DNA of 47,459 nt from Candidatus Parvarchaeota archaeon (GTDB lineage Archaea > Nanobdellota > Nanobdellia > JAFCGN01), in assembly GCA_017609105.1 (NCBI GenBank), contig JAFCEQ010000003.1:1-47459 (forward strand), in the 5' to 3' direction. Every line of letters begins with the position of its first letter. Position 1 is the first letter of the stretch. The notes under the pieces were generated by a model. That model was not told where the DNA came from. It was given only the letters and a program-made list of their open reading frames with translations, and made no database searches. The position numbers and the translations under genes are program-made. Shown here one piece after another: positions 28,895 to 38,640 of the stretch.

Positions 28895-29021
28895 TGCTCC
28901 CGCCGGGATTTGAACCCGGGTCGCCGGCTTTCTTTCATTGTTAAACCTTCAAGTGTGTCTGAACGCCATGAAGGTTCTGATGTCGAAAGGCCGGAATCCT
29001 TGGCCGCTAGACTACGGGAGC
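28895..29021 (-). tRNA. tRNA-Glu(UUC) with a ~54-nt BHB intron after position 37
   Basis: Acceptor GCTCCCG/CGGGAGC, anticodon stem CCGGC/GCCGG, central helix CTTT/AAAG, intron hairpin AACCTTCA/TGAAGGTT. Confidence 0.92.
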
Positions 29022-29092
29022 ATTCTTTAAAACAATTAATAATTTGCTTTTAAAAGTTTTGCTAAAAATTATTTTAATAAAAAAAAAGGTGT

Positions 29093-29320
29093 TCAATCAC
29101 TTGATTTAATAGTTTCATTTAACTCTTTTAACAATTTTTCAATATCAATTGAATATTTATTGCAAATATCTGAAAGTTTTAATAAACCAATTTCAAACAT
29201 TGCTAACGGACATGATAAGCAAGGCACATTATATTTTAATAATATCTCACTTGTTCCAGGAAAATCTAAAATCTCAGCCAAAGTCATGTTTTTTGTAATT
29301 TTTTTAATATTTTTTTTCAT
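29093..29320 (-). CDS. DUF1858 domain protein
   Basis: NMTLAEILDFPGTSEILLKYNVPCLSCPLAMFE. Confidence 0.8.
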   Translation of the reverse strand: MKKNIKKITKNMTLAEILDFPGTSEILLKYNVPCLSCPLAMFEIGLLKLSDICNKYSIDIEKLLKELNETIKSSD

Positions 29321-29347
29321 TAGTTTTCACACCCAATTTTTTTTTAA

Positions 29348-29418
29348 TGCGCTTGCCGGGATTTGAACCCGGGTCTCAAGCTTGGGAAGCTTGCATCCTG
29401 CCACTGAACGACAAGCGC
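29348..29418 (-). tRNA. tRNA-Gly(CCC)
   Basis: Acceptor GCGCTTG/CAAGCGC, anticodon stem CAAGC/GCTTG, loop TTCCCAA, no intron. Confidence 0.93.
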
Positions 29419-29520
29419 TCAAAAAAGATTAATAAATCCTTGTTTTTTTGAAAAAACTTTTATTTTTTAATAAATTTTGTTCAATAAAGTTTTTTAATTT
29501 GTTTTACTTCTTAATTCTTC

Positions 29521-29967
29521 ATGAAAAAAGATTTTTTTTTAATCTCTGCTTTTCTTTTAATGATTTTAAGTTATTTTATAATCACTTCTTTTTTCACAAA
29601 TTTTAATCCTTTCATAGAAAAAAATTTTAAATACAAAATCAATTTTTGCACTAATACTTCTTCTGATGAAAGAGGGAATTTTATTAATGTTAAAGTAGAG
29701 AATAATTCAATTATTTTTAATCAAACCTTAATTCTTTATTGTAATGCAAATAATGAAACCCTTAAATTAAGGTATGAGCATAAAAATAATGAAATTATTG
29801 TGAAAGAAGTATTTGATTCTAAGATTATTGCAAGGTGTCTTTGCCCAACAAGTATTGAAGGAAGCATAATAAATCTTGAAAACGGAGAATACGCTCTCAA
29901 GTTTTTGTTTATTAACAAGTACTTAGGTTTAGAAGAAGAGTTAGATTATTTTGAAGTTAAAATTTAG
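29521..29967 (+). CDS. Membrane-anchored hypothetical protein
   Basis: N-terminal hydrophobic segment FLLISAFLLMILSYFIITSFF, NXS/T sequons. Confidence 0.6.
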   Translation: MKKDFFLISAFLLMILSYFIITSFFTNFNPFIEKNFKYKINFCTNTSSDERGNFINVKVENNSIIFNQTLILYCNANNETLKLRYEHKNNEIIVKEVFDSKIIARCLCPTSIEGSIINLENGEYALKFLFINKYLGLEEELDYFEVKI

Positions 29968-30857
29968 AAAAACTTGTTAAAGCGTGAATTTAATTTAAAA
30001 TCTTCTGTGTAAATCCTTGTTTTAATACCTGTGTTATAAAATATTTTTTTATAAAACATGAACGCGTAATCTGCTCTTTGCCCTTGTCCTCCAAACACGT
30101 GTTCCAAGTTTTTTTTGAATTCTTCTTCAAGTTTTAATGGCAGGGTTAATGCATTAGTGTTCTTCCATAAAGCAAGGTAAAGATTCTCTTTGTATTTTTT
30201 TGAATCCCCAGTGCTTTCCTTATACTCTGATAACTCTTGATAAACTTCAAAAATTCCTATAGAAATATCGTTTTCTTTCAAAGGTTTTTTCATTTCCTTA
30301 TGGTTATTATAGTTTTTAATAATATAAGAAGTGTCTATGAATCCTATTGTCCTTGTTTTTACTGGATTTCCAAGAAAAAAAAGAAATGGTTTAAGCAATT
30401 TGAGTTCAACTTCTTCTTCATCAATACTTTTTGTTAAAAACTTTTTTTTAAATTGTTCTGCTTCACTTCTTAAATTCTTATCAATTGTTTTTAAAGTAAA
30501 AGAGTTTTCTTTCATTCGATTTAATTTTTTGTAAAAAACGTTTTCATACTTTCTTCTAATAATGTATTCTTGTTCTGCCAAGCCTTGTTGAAATGATAAA
30601 AGGATTTTGTATAAAGTATTTCCATTAAGCAAGTAAGAGCAAATGTGTTTTAAGTACTTTTGATCAGTATAAATGAATTTTGAAGGTTTTTTAAGAATGC
30701 CAAGAATTTCTTCTAAAGAATTAAACTCATTTCTTCTTGATTTTTTGATTTCATTAAATAATAATTCATAAATGTTTTTTTCTTCTATAATTTTTTCAAG
30801 AGATTCATCAAGTTTTAGTGCGCAAACAATATTTTTTATTCGTTCTCTTATTTTCAT
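29964..30857 (-). CDS. Hypothetical protein with a C-terminal PIN-like domain
   Basis: RTIGFIDTSYIIKNY ... IFEVYQELSE ... RADYAFMFYK ... TRIYTEDFKLNSRF: acidic spacing compatible with a PIN fold. Confidence 0.5.
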   Translation of the reverse strand: MKIRERIKNIVCALKLDESLEKIIEEKNIYELLFNEIKKSRRNEFNSLEEILGILKKPSKFIYTDQKYLKHICSYLLNGNTLYKILLSFQQGLAEQEYIIRRKYENVFYKKLNRMKENSFTLKTIDKNLRSEAEQFKKKFLTKSIDEEEVELKLLKPFLFFLGNPVKTRTIGFIDTSYIIKNYNNHKEMKKPLKENDISIGIFEVYQELSEYKESTGDSKKYKENLYLALWKNTNALTLPLKLEEEFKKNLEHVFGGQGQRADYAFMFYKKIFYNTGIKTRIYTEDFKLNSRFNKFF

Positions 30858-30956
30858 TATAATTTTTAAGCAAAATATTGCTTTTTTTAAATTTTTATAA
30901 AATGTTTTAAAAACGTTTTTTAAAATCTTTTAAAGGAGCATTTATTATTAAAATAT

Positions 30957-31673
30957 ATGAAAAAACATAAAGAAGAGTTTGATATTTATGCTGGAGTGTT
31001 TGATAATTACACTATTAATCTTCTTTATCAAATAATGAATAAAGGTTATTTCACAGAATTTAAAGGAATAATTAGTGAAGGCAAAGAAGCAAATGTTTTT
31101 CTTGCTAAAAATAATAAAAAATTCTTAGCTATTAAGATATTTAAAACAGAAACAAGCAGTTTTAGAAGAATAAAAGAATACATGTTAGGTGATCCAAGGT
31201 TTCCGAGAATAACAAAAAATTTTAGAAAACTTGTTTTCTTATGGACTCAAAAGGAGTATAAGAATCTTATGAGAGCATATGAAAAAGGAGTTAGTGTTCC
31301 TAAACCAATTTATAACTTAAAAAATGTTATTTTAATGGAATTAATTCATGATAAAAACTTTAATCCTTCGCCTCCCATAAATAAGTGTAAGAGTCTTAAT
31401 TATAAAAAAATGTATTCATTAGTGATTAAAGAGTATGAAAAAATTTTAGATTCAGGGCTTGTTCATGCTGATTTCTCAGAATATAATATTCTTAATAGGA
31501 ATAATAAACCAGTGATTATTGATTGGGCGCAAGCAATTCTTATTGAACACCCGAGAGTGTTGGAATTCATGGAAAGAGATTTAGTAAACATAAATAAGTG
31601 GTTTAAGAATAAAGGGGTTATTGTGAATGATGAACTCATAGATAAGTTTAAAAGAAAGATAATTGAAAAATAA
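30957..31673 (+). CDS. rio1: RIO1-type serine/threonine protein kinase
   Basis: ISEGKEANVFLAKNNKKFLAIKIFKTETSSFRR, LVHADFSEYNIL, PVIIDWAQA. Confidence 0.92.
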   Translation: MKKHKEEFDIYAGVFDNYTINLLYQIMNKGYFTEFKGIISEGKEANVFLAKNNKKFLAIKIFKTETSSFRRIKEYMLGDPRFPRITKNFRKLVFLWTQKEYKNLMRAYEKGVSVPKPIYNLKNVILMELIHDKNFNPSPPINKCKSLNYKKMYSLVIKEYEKILDSGLVHADFSEYNILNRNNKPVIIDWAQAILIEHPRVLEFMERDLVNINKWFKNKGVIVNDELIDKFKRKIIEK

Positions 31674-31674
31674 T

Positions 31675-32220
31675 TATATGTTTGAAGAAGAATTATTAAT
31701 TCCTGAGCAAAGAGTTGGTTTTTTAATAGGAAAAGAAGGAAAATCTAAAAAAAAGCTTGAGAAAGAATTAAAAGTTAAAATAAAGGTTTCAAGAAATGGA
31801 AGAGTTGAGATAAGAAGTGATGATTCTTTAACTCTATTTATTGCAAAACTTGTTATTAAAGCAATAGGAAGAGGGTTTTCAGTAAAGAATGCATTAATGT
31901 TAAAAAATGAAAATTATTCTTTTGAATTAATAGAATTAAGGGATTACGGAAGAAATAAAGAAGATATTAAAAGAATTAAATCAAGAATTATTGGGAGGGA
32001 AGGTTTAAGCAAAAAAAAAATAGAGGAGACAACTGAAAGCATGGTAATAATTTATGGCGACACTGTTGGGATTATTGGAGAAATAGAAGATGTTATGCTT
32101 GCGAAAACAGCTGTTGAAATGTTAATAAACGGTGCTAAGCATTCAAATGTTTTTACTTTTCTTGAAAAAAAAAGAAAAGAAAATAAGATGAGAAGAATGC
32201 TTGAAACTCATAAACATTAA
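31675..32220 (+). CDS. KH-domain RNA-binding protein (Dim2/Pno1-like)
   Basis: Two KH-like segments: RVGFLIGKEGKSKKKLEKEL and SRIIGREGLSKKKIEETT; located after RIO1 as is common in archaea. Confidence 0.85.
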   Translation, partial: YMFEEELLIPEQRVGFLIGKEGKSKKKLEKELKVKIKVSRNGRVEIRSDDSLTLFIAKLVIKAIGRGFSVKNALMLKNENYSFELIELRDYGRNKEDIKRIKSRIIGREGLSKKKIEETTESMVIIYGDTVGIIGEIEDVMLAKTAVEMLINGAKHSNVFTFLEKKRKENKMRRMLETHKH

Positions 32221-32303
32221 GTTCTCTCTAACAAATTATTTAAACAAGTTGTTAATTATGATTTGTGTAAGCGAAGATAACAGGAGAAAAGAGGGATTTT
32301 TTT

Positions 32304-34244
32304 ATGAATAAAGATACTATTGCACATGAATTGGCAAAAGCTCAGAAAAGTATTAGTGTAGCTGAATTTTTTGAGAAGAACAGGCATTTGCTTGGGTTTG
32401 ATTCTCCAATAAAAGCAATCCTAACATGTGTTAAAGAAGCAGTAGATAATTCTTTAGATGCGAGTGAAGAAATTATTTTTGAATTAAAAAGAAGAGCATT
32501 TAAATTATATAAAGAGTATCAAAGCTTGAAAGATAAGAATATTGAAAAAGCTAAAAAAATAAAAGAAAAATTGAATGATTTAAAAAAAGAAATAGTTCAT
32601 GTGCTGCCTGATATTGAAGTAAAAGTGAGTGAAGCACAAGAAGAATTTAGAATAATTGATAAAAGTAATACGAGAAGAGGAACTCTTGTTTTAAGAAAAA
32701 ATGGAAATAATACAATTAGAATAGATGATAAAGAATTAAAATTTGAAAGGCAAAGGGTTTCAAGTTTTAAATTAAAAAATATTGAAATGGAGGTTTCTGC
32801 TGTTAAAAATAATAAAGGGGAATACGTGATTGAGTATTCTTCTGAAAACATAAAAGAAAAATTTATTGGAAAAAAAACAAGTACTACAAGATATGTTGTG
32901 AGTGTTCAAGATAATGGTCCTGGAATTGTCCCTGAACAGATTCCGAAAATTTTCTGCAAACTACTTTATGGTTCTAAATTCCAATCATTAGGCGGTGGAA
33001 AACAAAGCAGGGGGCAGCAAGGAATTGGAATAAGCGCTGCCGTGCTTTACGGGCAATTAACTACTGGCATGCCAGCATATGTTGTTTCAAGAATAAGCCC
33101 GAAAGATCCTGCTGTTTATTATAAATTATTAATTGACACGCTTAATAATAATCCTGAAATTGTTGAGAAAGGTTTTGATGATAATTTTTCTTTAGAGCAT
33201 GGCACAAGAGTAGAGATTGAACTTGAAGGCAATTACTTAAGTAGTGGAGATAAAAGCATTTTTGAATTTCTAAGATTAACAAGTATTGCTAATCCTTATG
33301 CTAAAATAACTTTCATTGACCCTTTTGGTAAAAAAACAATTTTTCAAAGAACTACTGAGAAACCGCCTAAAGAGCCTTTAAGAGTGAAAGCTCATCCTCA
33401 TGGAATAGAAATTGGTACTTTGCAGAGAATGGCGAAAACCACTGATAAAAGAAGTCTTTTATCTTTTTTAACTCAGGATTTCAGTAGAATTGGGGCTTCC
33501 AAAGCAAAAGAAATATTGAAAAAAAGTAAACTTGACCCAAGAATGAAACCATCTGAATTAACAAGAAATCAGGTTGAAAACTTGCTCAAAAAAATTCAAA
33601 ACACAAATATTATGAAACCTCCTACAGATTGTTTAAGCCCAATAGAGCATGAAGCAATAATAAAAGAGCTTAAAGCAGAGTTTGAACCAGAATTCGTGAC
33701 TGCAATAACAAGAGAGCCAAGCGTTTATAGGGGAATGCCTTTTCAAATAGAAGTGGCAATAGCGTACGGAGGAGGTCTTAAAGAAGAAACTCGCTTAATA
33801 AGATTTGCTAATAAAGTTCCTTTAATGTATGAAAGAGGGGCTTGCGCTATTACAAAAGCAGTAAGTGATGTTGATTGGAGGAGATATGGTTTAAGTCAAA
33901 GCGGTGGAAAAGGACTTCCTCAAGGAAAAATAGCGATTCTCGTTCATATTTGCAGTGTTTGGGTGCCTTTCACAAGCGAGAGTAAAGCAGCAATTGCAAG
34001 TTATCCGATTATTTTAAAAGAAATAAAATTAGCATTACAAGAATGCGCGAGACAATTAAATAATTATTTAAGAAAGCGTCATAGGGAACAAAGAAAAAAA
34101 CAGAGAATAAACATTTTTGTTAAGTACTCAACAGAACTTGTGTCAGCATTATCAAGATTAACAGGCAAGAATGAAGAAGAAGTTGAAGTAATAATGAAAG
34201 ATTGTTTAACAAAAAGGTATGGTGATGATTATGTTAACAGATAA
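32304..34244 (+). CDS. top6B: DNA topoisomerase VI subunit B
   Basis: KEAVDNSLDASEE, QDNGPGIVPEQIPKIFCKLLYGSKF, SRGQQGIGISAAVLYGQ. Confidence 0.96.
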   Translation: MNKDTIAHELAKAQKSISVAEFFEKNRHLLGFDSPIKAILTCVKEAVDNSLDASEEIIFELKRRAFKLYKEYQSLKDKNIEKAKKIKEKLNDLKKEIVHVLPDIEVKVSEAQEEFRIIDKSNTRRGTLVLRKNGNNTIRIDDKELKFERQRVSSFKLKNIEMEVSAVKNNKGEYVIEYSSENIKEKFIGKKTSTTRYVVSVQDNGPGIVPEQIPKIFCKLLYGSKFQSLGGGKQSRGQQGIGISAAVLYGQLTTGMPAYVVSRISPKDPAVYYKLLIDTLNNNPEIVEKGFDDNFSLEHGTRVEIELEGNYLSSGDKSIFEFLRLTSIANPYAKITFIDPFGKKTIFQRTTEKPPKEPLRVKAHPHGIEIGTLQRMAKTTDKRSLLSFLTQDFSRIGASKAKEILKKSKLDPRMKPSELTRNQVENLLKKIQNTNIMKPPTDCLSPIEHEAIIKELKAEFEPEFVTAITREPSVYRGMPFQIEVAIAYGGGLKEETRLIRFANKVPLMYERGACAITKAVSDVDWRRYGLSQSGGKGLPQGKIAILVHICSVWVPFTSESKAAIASYPIILKEIKLALQECARQLNNYLRKRHREQRKKQRINIFVKYSTELVSALSRLTGKNEEEVEVIMKDCLTKRYGDDYVNR

Positions 34245-35319
34245 AGAAATTGTTGAAAGATTAGTAAAAATTGGAATTAAAGTATTAGATGATTTAAAAA
34301 AAGGTGAAAATCCTGCCTTAAACATTCCTTTAAGGAGTTTACGCAATGTTTATTATGATGAGAACACGGGATTAATAAAATTAAAAGATTCTTTTCAAGA
34401 AAGGTATTATTTCAATATTGGGCAATCAAAAAAGTTTATGCAAACAATTCTTATTGCTGATAGAATAAAATGGCTTGTAGAACAGAATAAAACATTAAGT
34501 ATTCGTCAATTATTCTATACTTTAAAACATACTATACCTGGTTTTAAAGAAAACACTTTTGATTCTCAGGATGAAAGCGATCCAATAATCGAGGATATTG
34601 AAGTATTAATTAATGTTTTAAGAGAAAACCTGAATTTGTTTGCAAGCAGTAAAGGAGTTTTAGCAGGTCCTATGACAATAATTGATAGTGGAGACGAAAT
34701 TGACATAAGCAAGTTAGGAAGCGCTGGTTATGGCGTGCCTGGAATTGTAGAACCTGATGTTATAAAATTCAAGGATTGCAGTGCAGATTATGTTCTTGTT
34801 GTGGAAAAAGATGCTGTGTGGGCAAGATTAAATGAAGATAAGTATTGGAAGAAAAATAATTGTCTTTTATTAACTGGTAAAGGACAGCCAAGCAGGGCTG
34901 AAAGAAGAATTCTCAGAAGATTGCATAATGAATTAAAATTACCTGTTTATGTGTTCACTGATATGGATCCTTGGGGGTATTACATTTACAGTGTTTACAA
35001 GCAGGGAAGCATTAACTTAGCGTATTTTTCAGAAAAAAGCGGAGTGCCTAACGCGAAATTCCTTGGATTCAAAATGAGTGATGTTAAGAATTTTGAAATG
35101 CCTCAAGATTCTTTTATTAAAATGGGTGATCAAGATTATAAAAGATTAAAGGAGTTAAGTTCTTACGCTTGGTTCCAAACAAAGGAATGGCAGAAAGAAT
35201 TAAAAGAGCTTAAGAAATTCGGGAACAAGATTGAACAAGACGCGCTTGTAATGAAAGGCATTGAATTTGCTGCGAAAGAGTATTTACCAAAAAAGATTGA
35301 AAACAAGGATTGGATTTAA
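34231..35319 (+). CDS. top6A: DNA topoisomerase VI subunit A
   Basis: TLSIRQLFYTLKH catalytic Tyr region, PVYVFTDMDPWGYYIYSVYK Toprim; start ATG 34231 overlaps top6B. Confidence 0.95.
   Translation: MLTDKEIVERLVKIGIKVLDDLKKGENPALNIPLRSLRNVYYDENTGLIKLKDSFQERYYFNIGQSKKFMQTILIADRIKWLVEQNKTLSIRQLFYTLKHTIPGFKENTFDSQDESDPIIEDIEVLINVLRENLNLFASSKGVLAGPMTIIDSGDEIDISKLGSAGYGVPGIVEPDVIKFKDCSADYVLVVEKDAVWARLNEDKYWKKNNCLLLTGKGQPSRAERRILRRLHNELKLPVYVFTDMDPWGYYIYSVYKQGSINLAYFSEKSGVPNAKFLGFKMSDVKNFEMPQDSFIKMGDQDYKRLKELSSYAWFQTKEWQKELKELKKFGNKIEQDALVMKGIEFAAKEYLPKKIENKDWI
35289..35311 (+). repeat. 23-nt direct repeat, copy 1 (3' end of top6A)
   Basis: aaaaaagattgaaaacaaggatt, identical to 37319-37341. Confidence 0.8.
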
Positions 35320-35334
35320 GTTAAAAAAATTTTT

Positions 35335-36555
35335 TTATTTGCCTTGTGTTTTTCTTCTTATGTACTCATTAACATAATCTTTTATTAATTTAGTAACGTT
35401 TTCATTAAATTTATTAAGGATTGATTCAATTTCAGTAACTTCTTTCTCATTTAAAAGAGAACTAATGCTTTCAATGTTCTCAGCATAGAACGGCCAGAAG
35501 CAATACATTGAATACAAGTAATTCAAATTCTTTTTTGTGTTTTCATCAGATATTTTCTCATCATTTTTTTTATTTGGTTCTTCTAAATAATTCTTATAAA
35601 CTCCCATAACTTTTTCAAATAATTTATTAAATTTTTTTTCATTTTTTTTAACAAAGTTTACGAAATCTTTGTAAATATCTTCTTCATTTATGCCTGCTTC
35701 TTTAATCCAAGCTTTTAGATTATTATAATCTTTATCACTTGCTTTATCAAGGATTTCTTTAATCACTTCTGAAAGCATTTTCTTCCTTTCTTTCCCAACA
35801 TCTCCTTGTTCAGGCAGTTCTTCATCTATTTTAATGTCTTTAATCTCTTTTTTTTCAATCCTGCTTACCTTCCCGCTTGTTTCAGGAATTTCTTCAAGTT
35901 CTACTATTTCTTTCTTGCTCTCCTCTAACCTTTCCTGCGTTTTTTGCTTCACTATTTTTAACATATTTATTTCTTCTTGAATTTCTTTTTTCTCTTCTTC
36001 AGGCGCTTTTCCCATTTTTTTCTCAAGTTCATCTATTCTTTTAAGAATTAAATCTAATTTTTCTTCTTCTTTCTCCTTGGCTTTTTTTTCTAAAGCTTCA
36101 ACTTCAGCTTTTAATTCACTTACTTCTTCAAGTTTTTTATGCATTCTTTTCAATAATTTTTTTAACTCAGACACTTTATCTTTTAATGAATCTAATTTAG
36201 TGTTTAAATCCTCACAAATAATTTGATAATCCATTATTGCTTTCTTCCTGTCTTTTCTTGTAGAAATGCTTTGAATAGCCATTGCTTTTTTTATTATTAA
36301 ATCATTTATTTCATAACTTAAGTTGTATAATTCTTCTAAAACACTTCTTTCTTTTTTTTCAAAACGTTTTATTTTTTTCAAATCGCTTTCAATGTCTTCA
36401 ACCGCGTTTACTTGACTTTTATTAATATCTTTAATTTTTTCTTCTTGTTTCAATTCTTTTTTTTGTTCTTTTGTTTCCTTCTCTAATTTTTTTTCCTCTT
36501 CTTCTGTTTTCTTTATTTCTTCTTTTAATACTTTTTTTTCATCAATTGTCGCCAT
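35335..36555 (-). CDS. Large coiled-coil protein of unknown function
   Basis: 406 aa, Lys/Glu-rich heptads with a more globular C-terminus. Confidence 0.75.
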   Translation of the reverse strand: MATIDEKKVLKEEIKKTEEEEKKLEKETKEQKKELKQEEKIKDINKSQVNAVEDIESDLKKIKRFEKKERSVLEELYNLSYEINDLIIKKAMAIQSISTRKDRKKAIMDYQIICEDLNTKLDSLKDKVSELKKLLKRMHKKLEEVSELKAEVEALEKKAKEKEEEKLDLILKRIDELEKKMGKAPEEEKKEIQEEINMLKIVKQKTQERLEESKKEIVELEEIPETSGKVSRIEKKEIKDIKIDEELPEQGDVGKERKKMLSEVIKEILDKASDKDYNNLKAWIKEAGINEEDIYKDFVNFVKKNEKKFNKLFEKVMGVYKNYLEEPNKKNDEKISDENTKKNLNYLYSMYCFWPFYAENIESISSLLNEKEVTEIESILNKFNENVTKLIKDYVNEYIRRKTQGK

Positions 36556-36583
36556 ATTATCACTTAATCCAATATCTTTTTTA

Positions 36584-37267
36584 TTATACTTTCATTTCAA
36601 GTTTTTTCTCTTCTTCTTGTTTTAATTCTTTTTCAATTTTTTCTTTCTCTTCTTCTGTTTTCTTTATTTCTTCTTTTGTTTGTTTAAGTTCTTCTTCTGT
36701 TTGTTTAAGTTCTTCTTCTGTTTCCTTAACATCAGTTAACATTTCTTTTTTTCTTTTCTCTAATCCTATTAAACTTGTTCTAATAAAATTCCATTTATTC
36801 GTCCATAAATCATAAAGATTTTTAGAAATATTAATAAGATTTTCAGATAATTCCTTTTGCTTTTCTTGAGATGTATAAATTTCTTCAATGTTCGGGTTTT
36901 TTTCAGAAAACAAATCTGCTTCTTCTTTATACATTTTAATTAATTGATTTGTTGTTTCAGCAAAATTTCTTCCTTCTTCAATTTCAATTAATTCAAGATC
37001 TCTTAACCCGCTTTCAATGCTTGATAAGCTTCCTTCAAAAGCTTCGCGATTTGTTTCCCTAAAATTTCTTAATCTTTTAAGCGCTCGCTTGTGAAAAAAC
37101 CCTATTCTTCCTTGCTTCTCAGCAATTTGTTCCTCATCACTAATCTCTCTTTTAATATTTTTACTAACAGAATACTTGCGTGACAAGAATTTAAAAGGAT
37201 AATAAAAAGGAGCAAATAATATTTTAAGGATTGTTATCAAAAAATTTCCTTTTTTGTTCAAAAACAT
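36584..37267 (-). CDS. Membrane-anchored coiled-coil protein with tandem KQTEEEL repeats
   Basis: Likely start ATG at 37267 giving MFLNKKGNFLITILKILFAPFYYPF; C-terminus EEELKQTEEELKQTKEEIKKTEEEKEKIEKELKQEE. Confidence 0.65.
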   Translation of the reverse strand: MFLNKKGNFLITILKILFAPFYYPFKFLSRKYSVSKNIKREISDEEQIAEKQGRIGFFHKRALKRLRNFRETNREAFEGSLSSIESGLRDLELIEIEEGRNFAETTNQLIKMYKEEADLFSEKNPNIEEIYTSQEKQKELSENLINISKNLYDLWTNKWNFIRTSLIGLEKRKKEMLTDVKETEEELKQTEEELKQTKEEIKKTEEEKEKIEKELKQEEEKKLEMKV

Positions 37268-37318
37268 GTTTTTAATAAATTTATATTTAATTAAATTATT
37301 TTTGGTAAAAAAATATTT

Positions 37319-37341
37319 AAAAAAGATTGAAAACAAGGATT
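37319..37341 (+). repeat. 23-nt direct repeat, copy 2 (intergenic)
   Basis: aaaaaagattgaaaacaaggatt, identical to 35289-35311. Confidence 0.8.
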
Positions 37342-37400
37342 ATGTGAAGAGTATTAATTTTCCAAACACTTAAAAAAAACAAAAATCATTTTTTTAATTA

Positions 37401-37976
37401 ATGGTAAAAGTGTATATTAAGAGTGTTACTCCTGTCTCATCAAAAAGGATTAAGAATGAGGATTTAAGAACAATTCCTTTTTTTATTTCTTATAAAAGAG
37501 CAAATTATTTAAGAAACATGAAGGAAAAACCTAGTTATTTAAGGTATTTAATAAAAAACCTGAATTCTAAAAAAATACTTTATCCTTTTGCAGGAGATTT
37601 AGTGAAGTATAAAAATATTATTGGAGTAGTAAAAGAGATTAAAATTAATTATTCTGATGATAATGATTTCAAAAAATATTTTTATTCAAAACACGTTCCT
37701 GATAAAAGAAAATGGATTACAGTAATTAAACCATTATTTAAGAAAGAATTAGAAGTTAACATGAACTTAATTAACATGAACTTGCTTGACATTATTAAAC
37801 CAAGAAAGATTAAGGAAAGAAGAGTTCTTGATAAATTAGTTAATTATCATGGAAGAGATTATAGGATAACAAGAGTTCATGTTAAGAAAAAATTATTTAA
37901 AAAAGAATTAAGAGCAGTAATTAAGGATTATAATAACAAGGAAACTAATGTTAGTTTAGAAGAAATAATAAAATAA
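37401..37976 (+). CDS. Hypothetical basic protein
   Basis: 191 aa open frame with conserved-looking core, no family recognised. Confidence 0.6.
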   Translation: MVKVYIKSVTPVSSKRIKNEDLRTIPFFISYKRANYLRNMKEKPSYLRYLIKNLNSKKILYPFAGDLVKYKNIIGVVKEIKINYSDDNDFKKYFYSKHVPDKRKWITVIKPLFKKELEVNMNLINMNLLDIIKPRKIKERRVLDKLVNYHGRDYRITRVHVKKKLFKKELRAVIKDYNNKETNVSLEEIIK

Positions 37977-38000
37977 AAAAAAAATAAATTTTGAAGATAA

Positions 38001-38543
38001 TTACTCTTTTTTAACAAGTGTGACTTCAAAATGCAATGTTTTTCCTGCTAATGGATTATTGAAATCCACTTCAACTTCTTCATCAGTTACTTTTGTAATA
38101 ATTCCTTGCATATTCTGATTTGTTATTAATACCATTCCTTCCTTTATAGTTGTATTATCTTCAAATTGCGCTATTAATTGTTCTTTTGGCAATTTTATTA
38201 TTAGTTCAGGGTTTGGATAACCATATGCTTGTTCAGGGGATAAAATAATTTTCTTTGTTTCTCCTGTTTTCATTCCTTTTACTCCTTCTTCAAATCCTGG
38301 AATTACTTTGTGCTCGCCAACCACAAAATCAATAGGCGCATACCCCCTGCCTTCTTGATAAGCATTATATTGTTTTGCAACAGATTCTATGCTTGTATCA
38401 AAAAGAGTTCCATCCTCAAGAGTTCCAACATAATCCACCCACACGTGGTCTCCGTCTTTAACTTCTTCCATAATAAAACCTCCTGTAATGCCAGTGCAAC
38501 CTAACAGTAGAACTGCAGGAATTATGGCTAAAAATTTTTTCAT
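38001..38543 (-). CDS. FKBP-type peptidyl-prolyl isomerase (SlyD-like), putative lipoprotein
   Basis: Signal with lipobox LLLGC; HVWVDYVGTLEDGTLFDTS, PGFEEGVKGMKTGETKKIILSPEQAYG. Confidence 0.9.
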   Translation of the reverse strand: MKKFLAIIPAVLLLGCTGITGGFIMEEVKDGDHVWVDYVGTLEDGTLFDTSIESVAKQYNAYQEGRGYAPIDFVVGEHKVIPGFEEGVKGMKTGETKKIILSPEQAYGYPNPELIIKLPKEQLIAQFEDNTTIKEGMVLITNQNMQGIITKVTDEEVEVDFNNPLAGKTLHFEVTLVKKE

Positions 38544-38640
38544 AATCCCGGTTAATCATGTATCTATTTAAAAATCTTGTTCATGTGTTTATTTTTGAAT
38601 TAAAAAAATAAATAAAGAAGAAAATCAAAGAATTATTAAG

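Noticed and set aside
36471-36815. 114-aa Ser/Phe-rich plus-strand ORF
   Set aside because: Mirror of Lys/Glu-rich coiled-coil coding sequence on the other strand.
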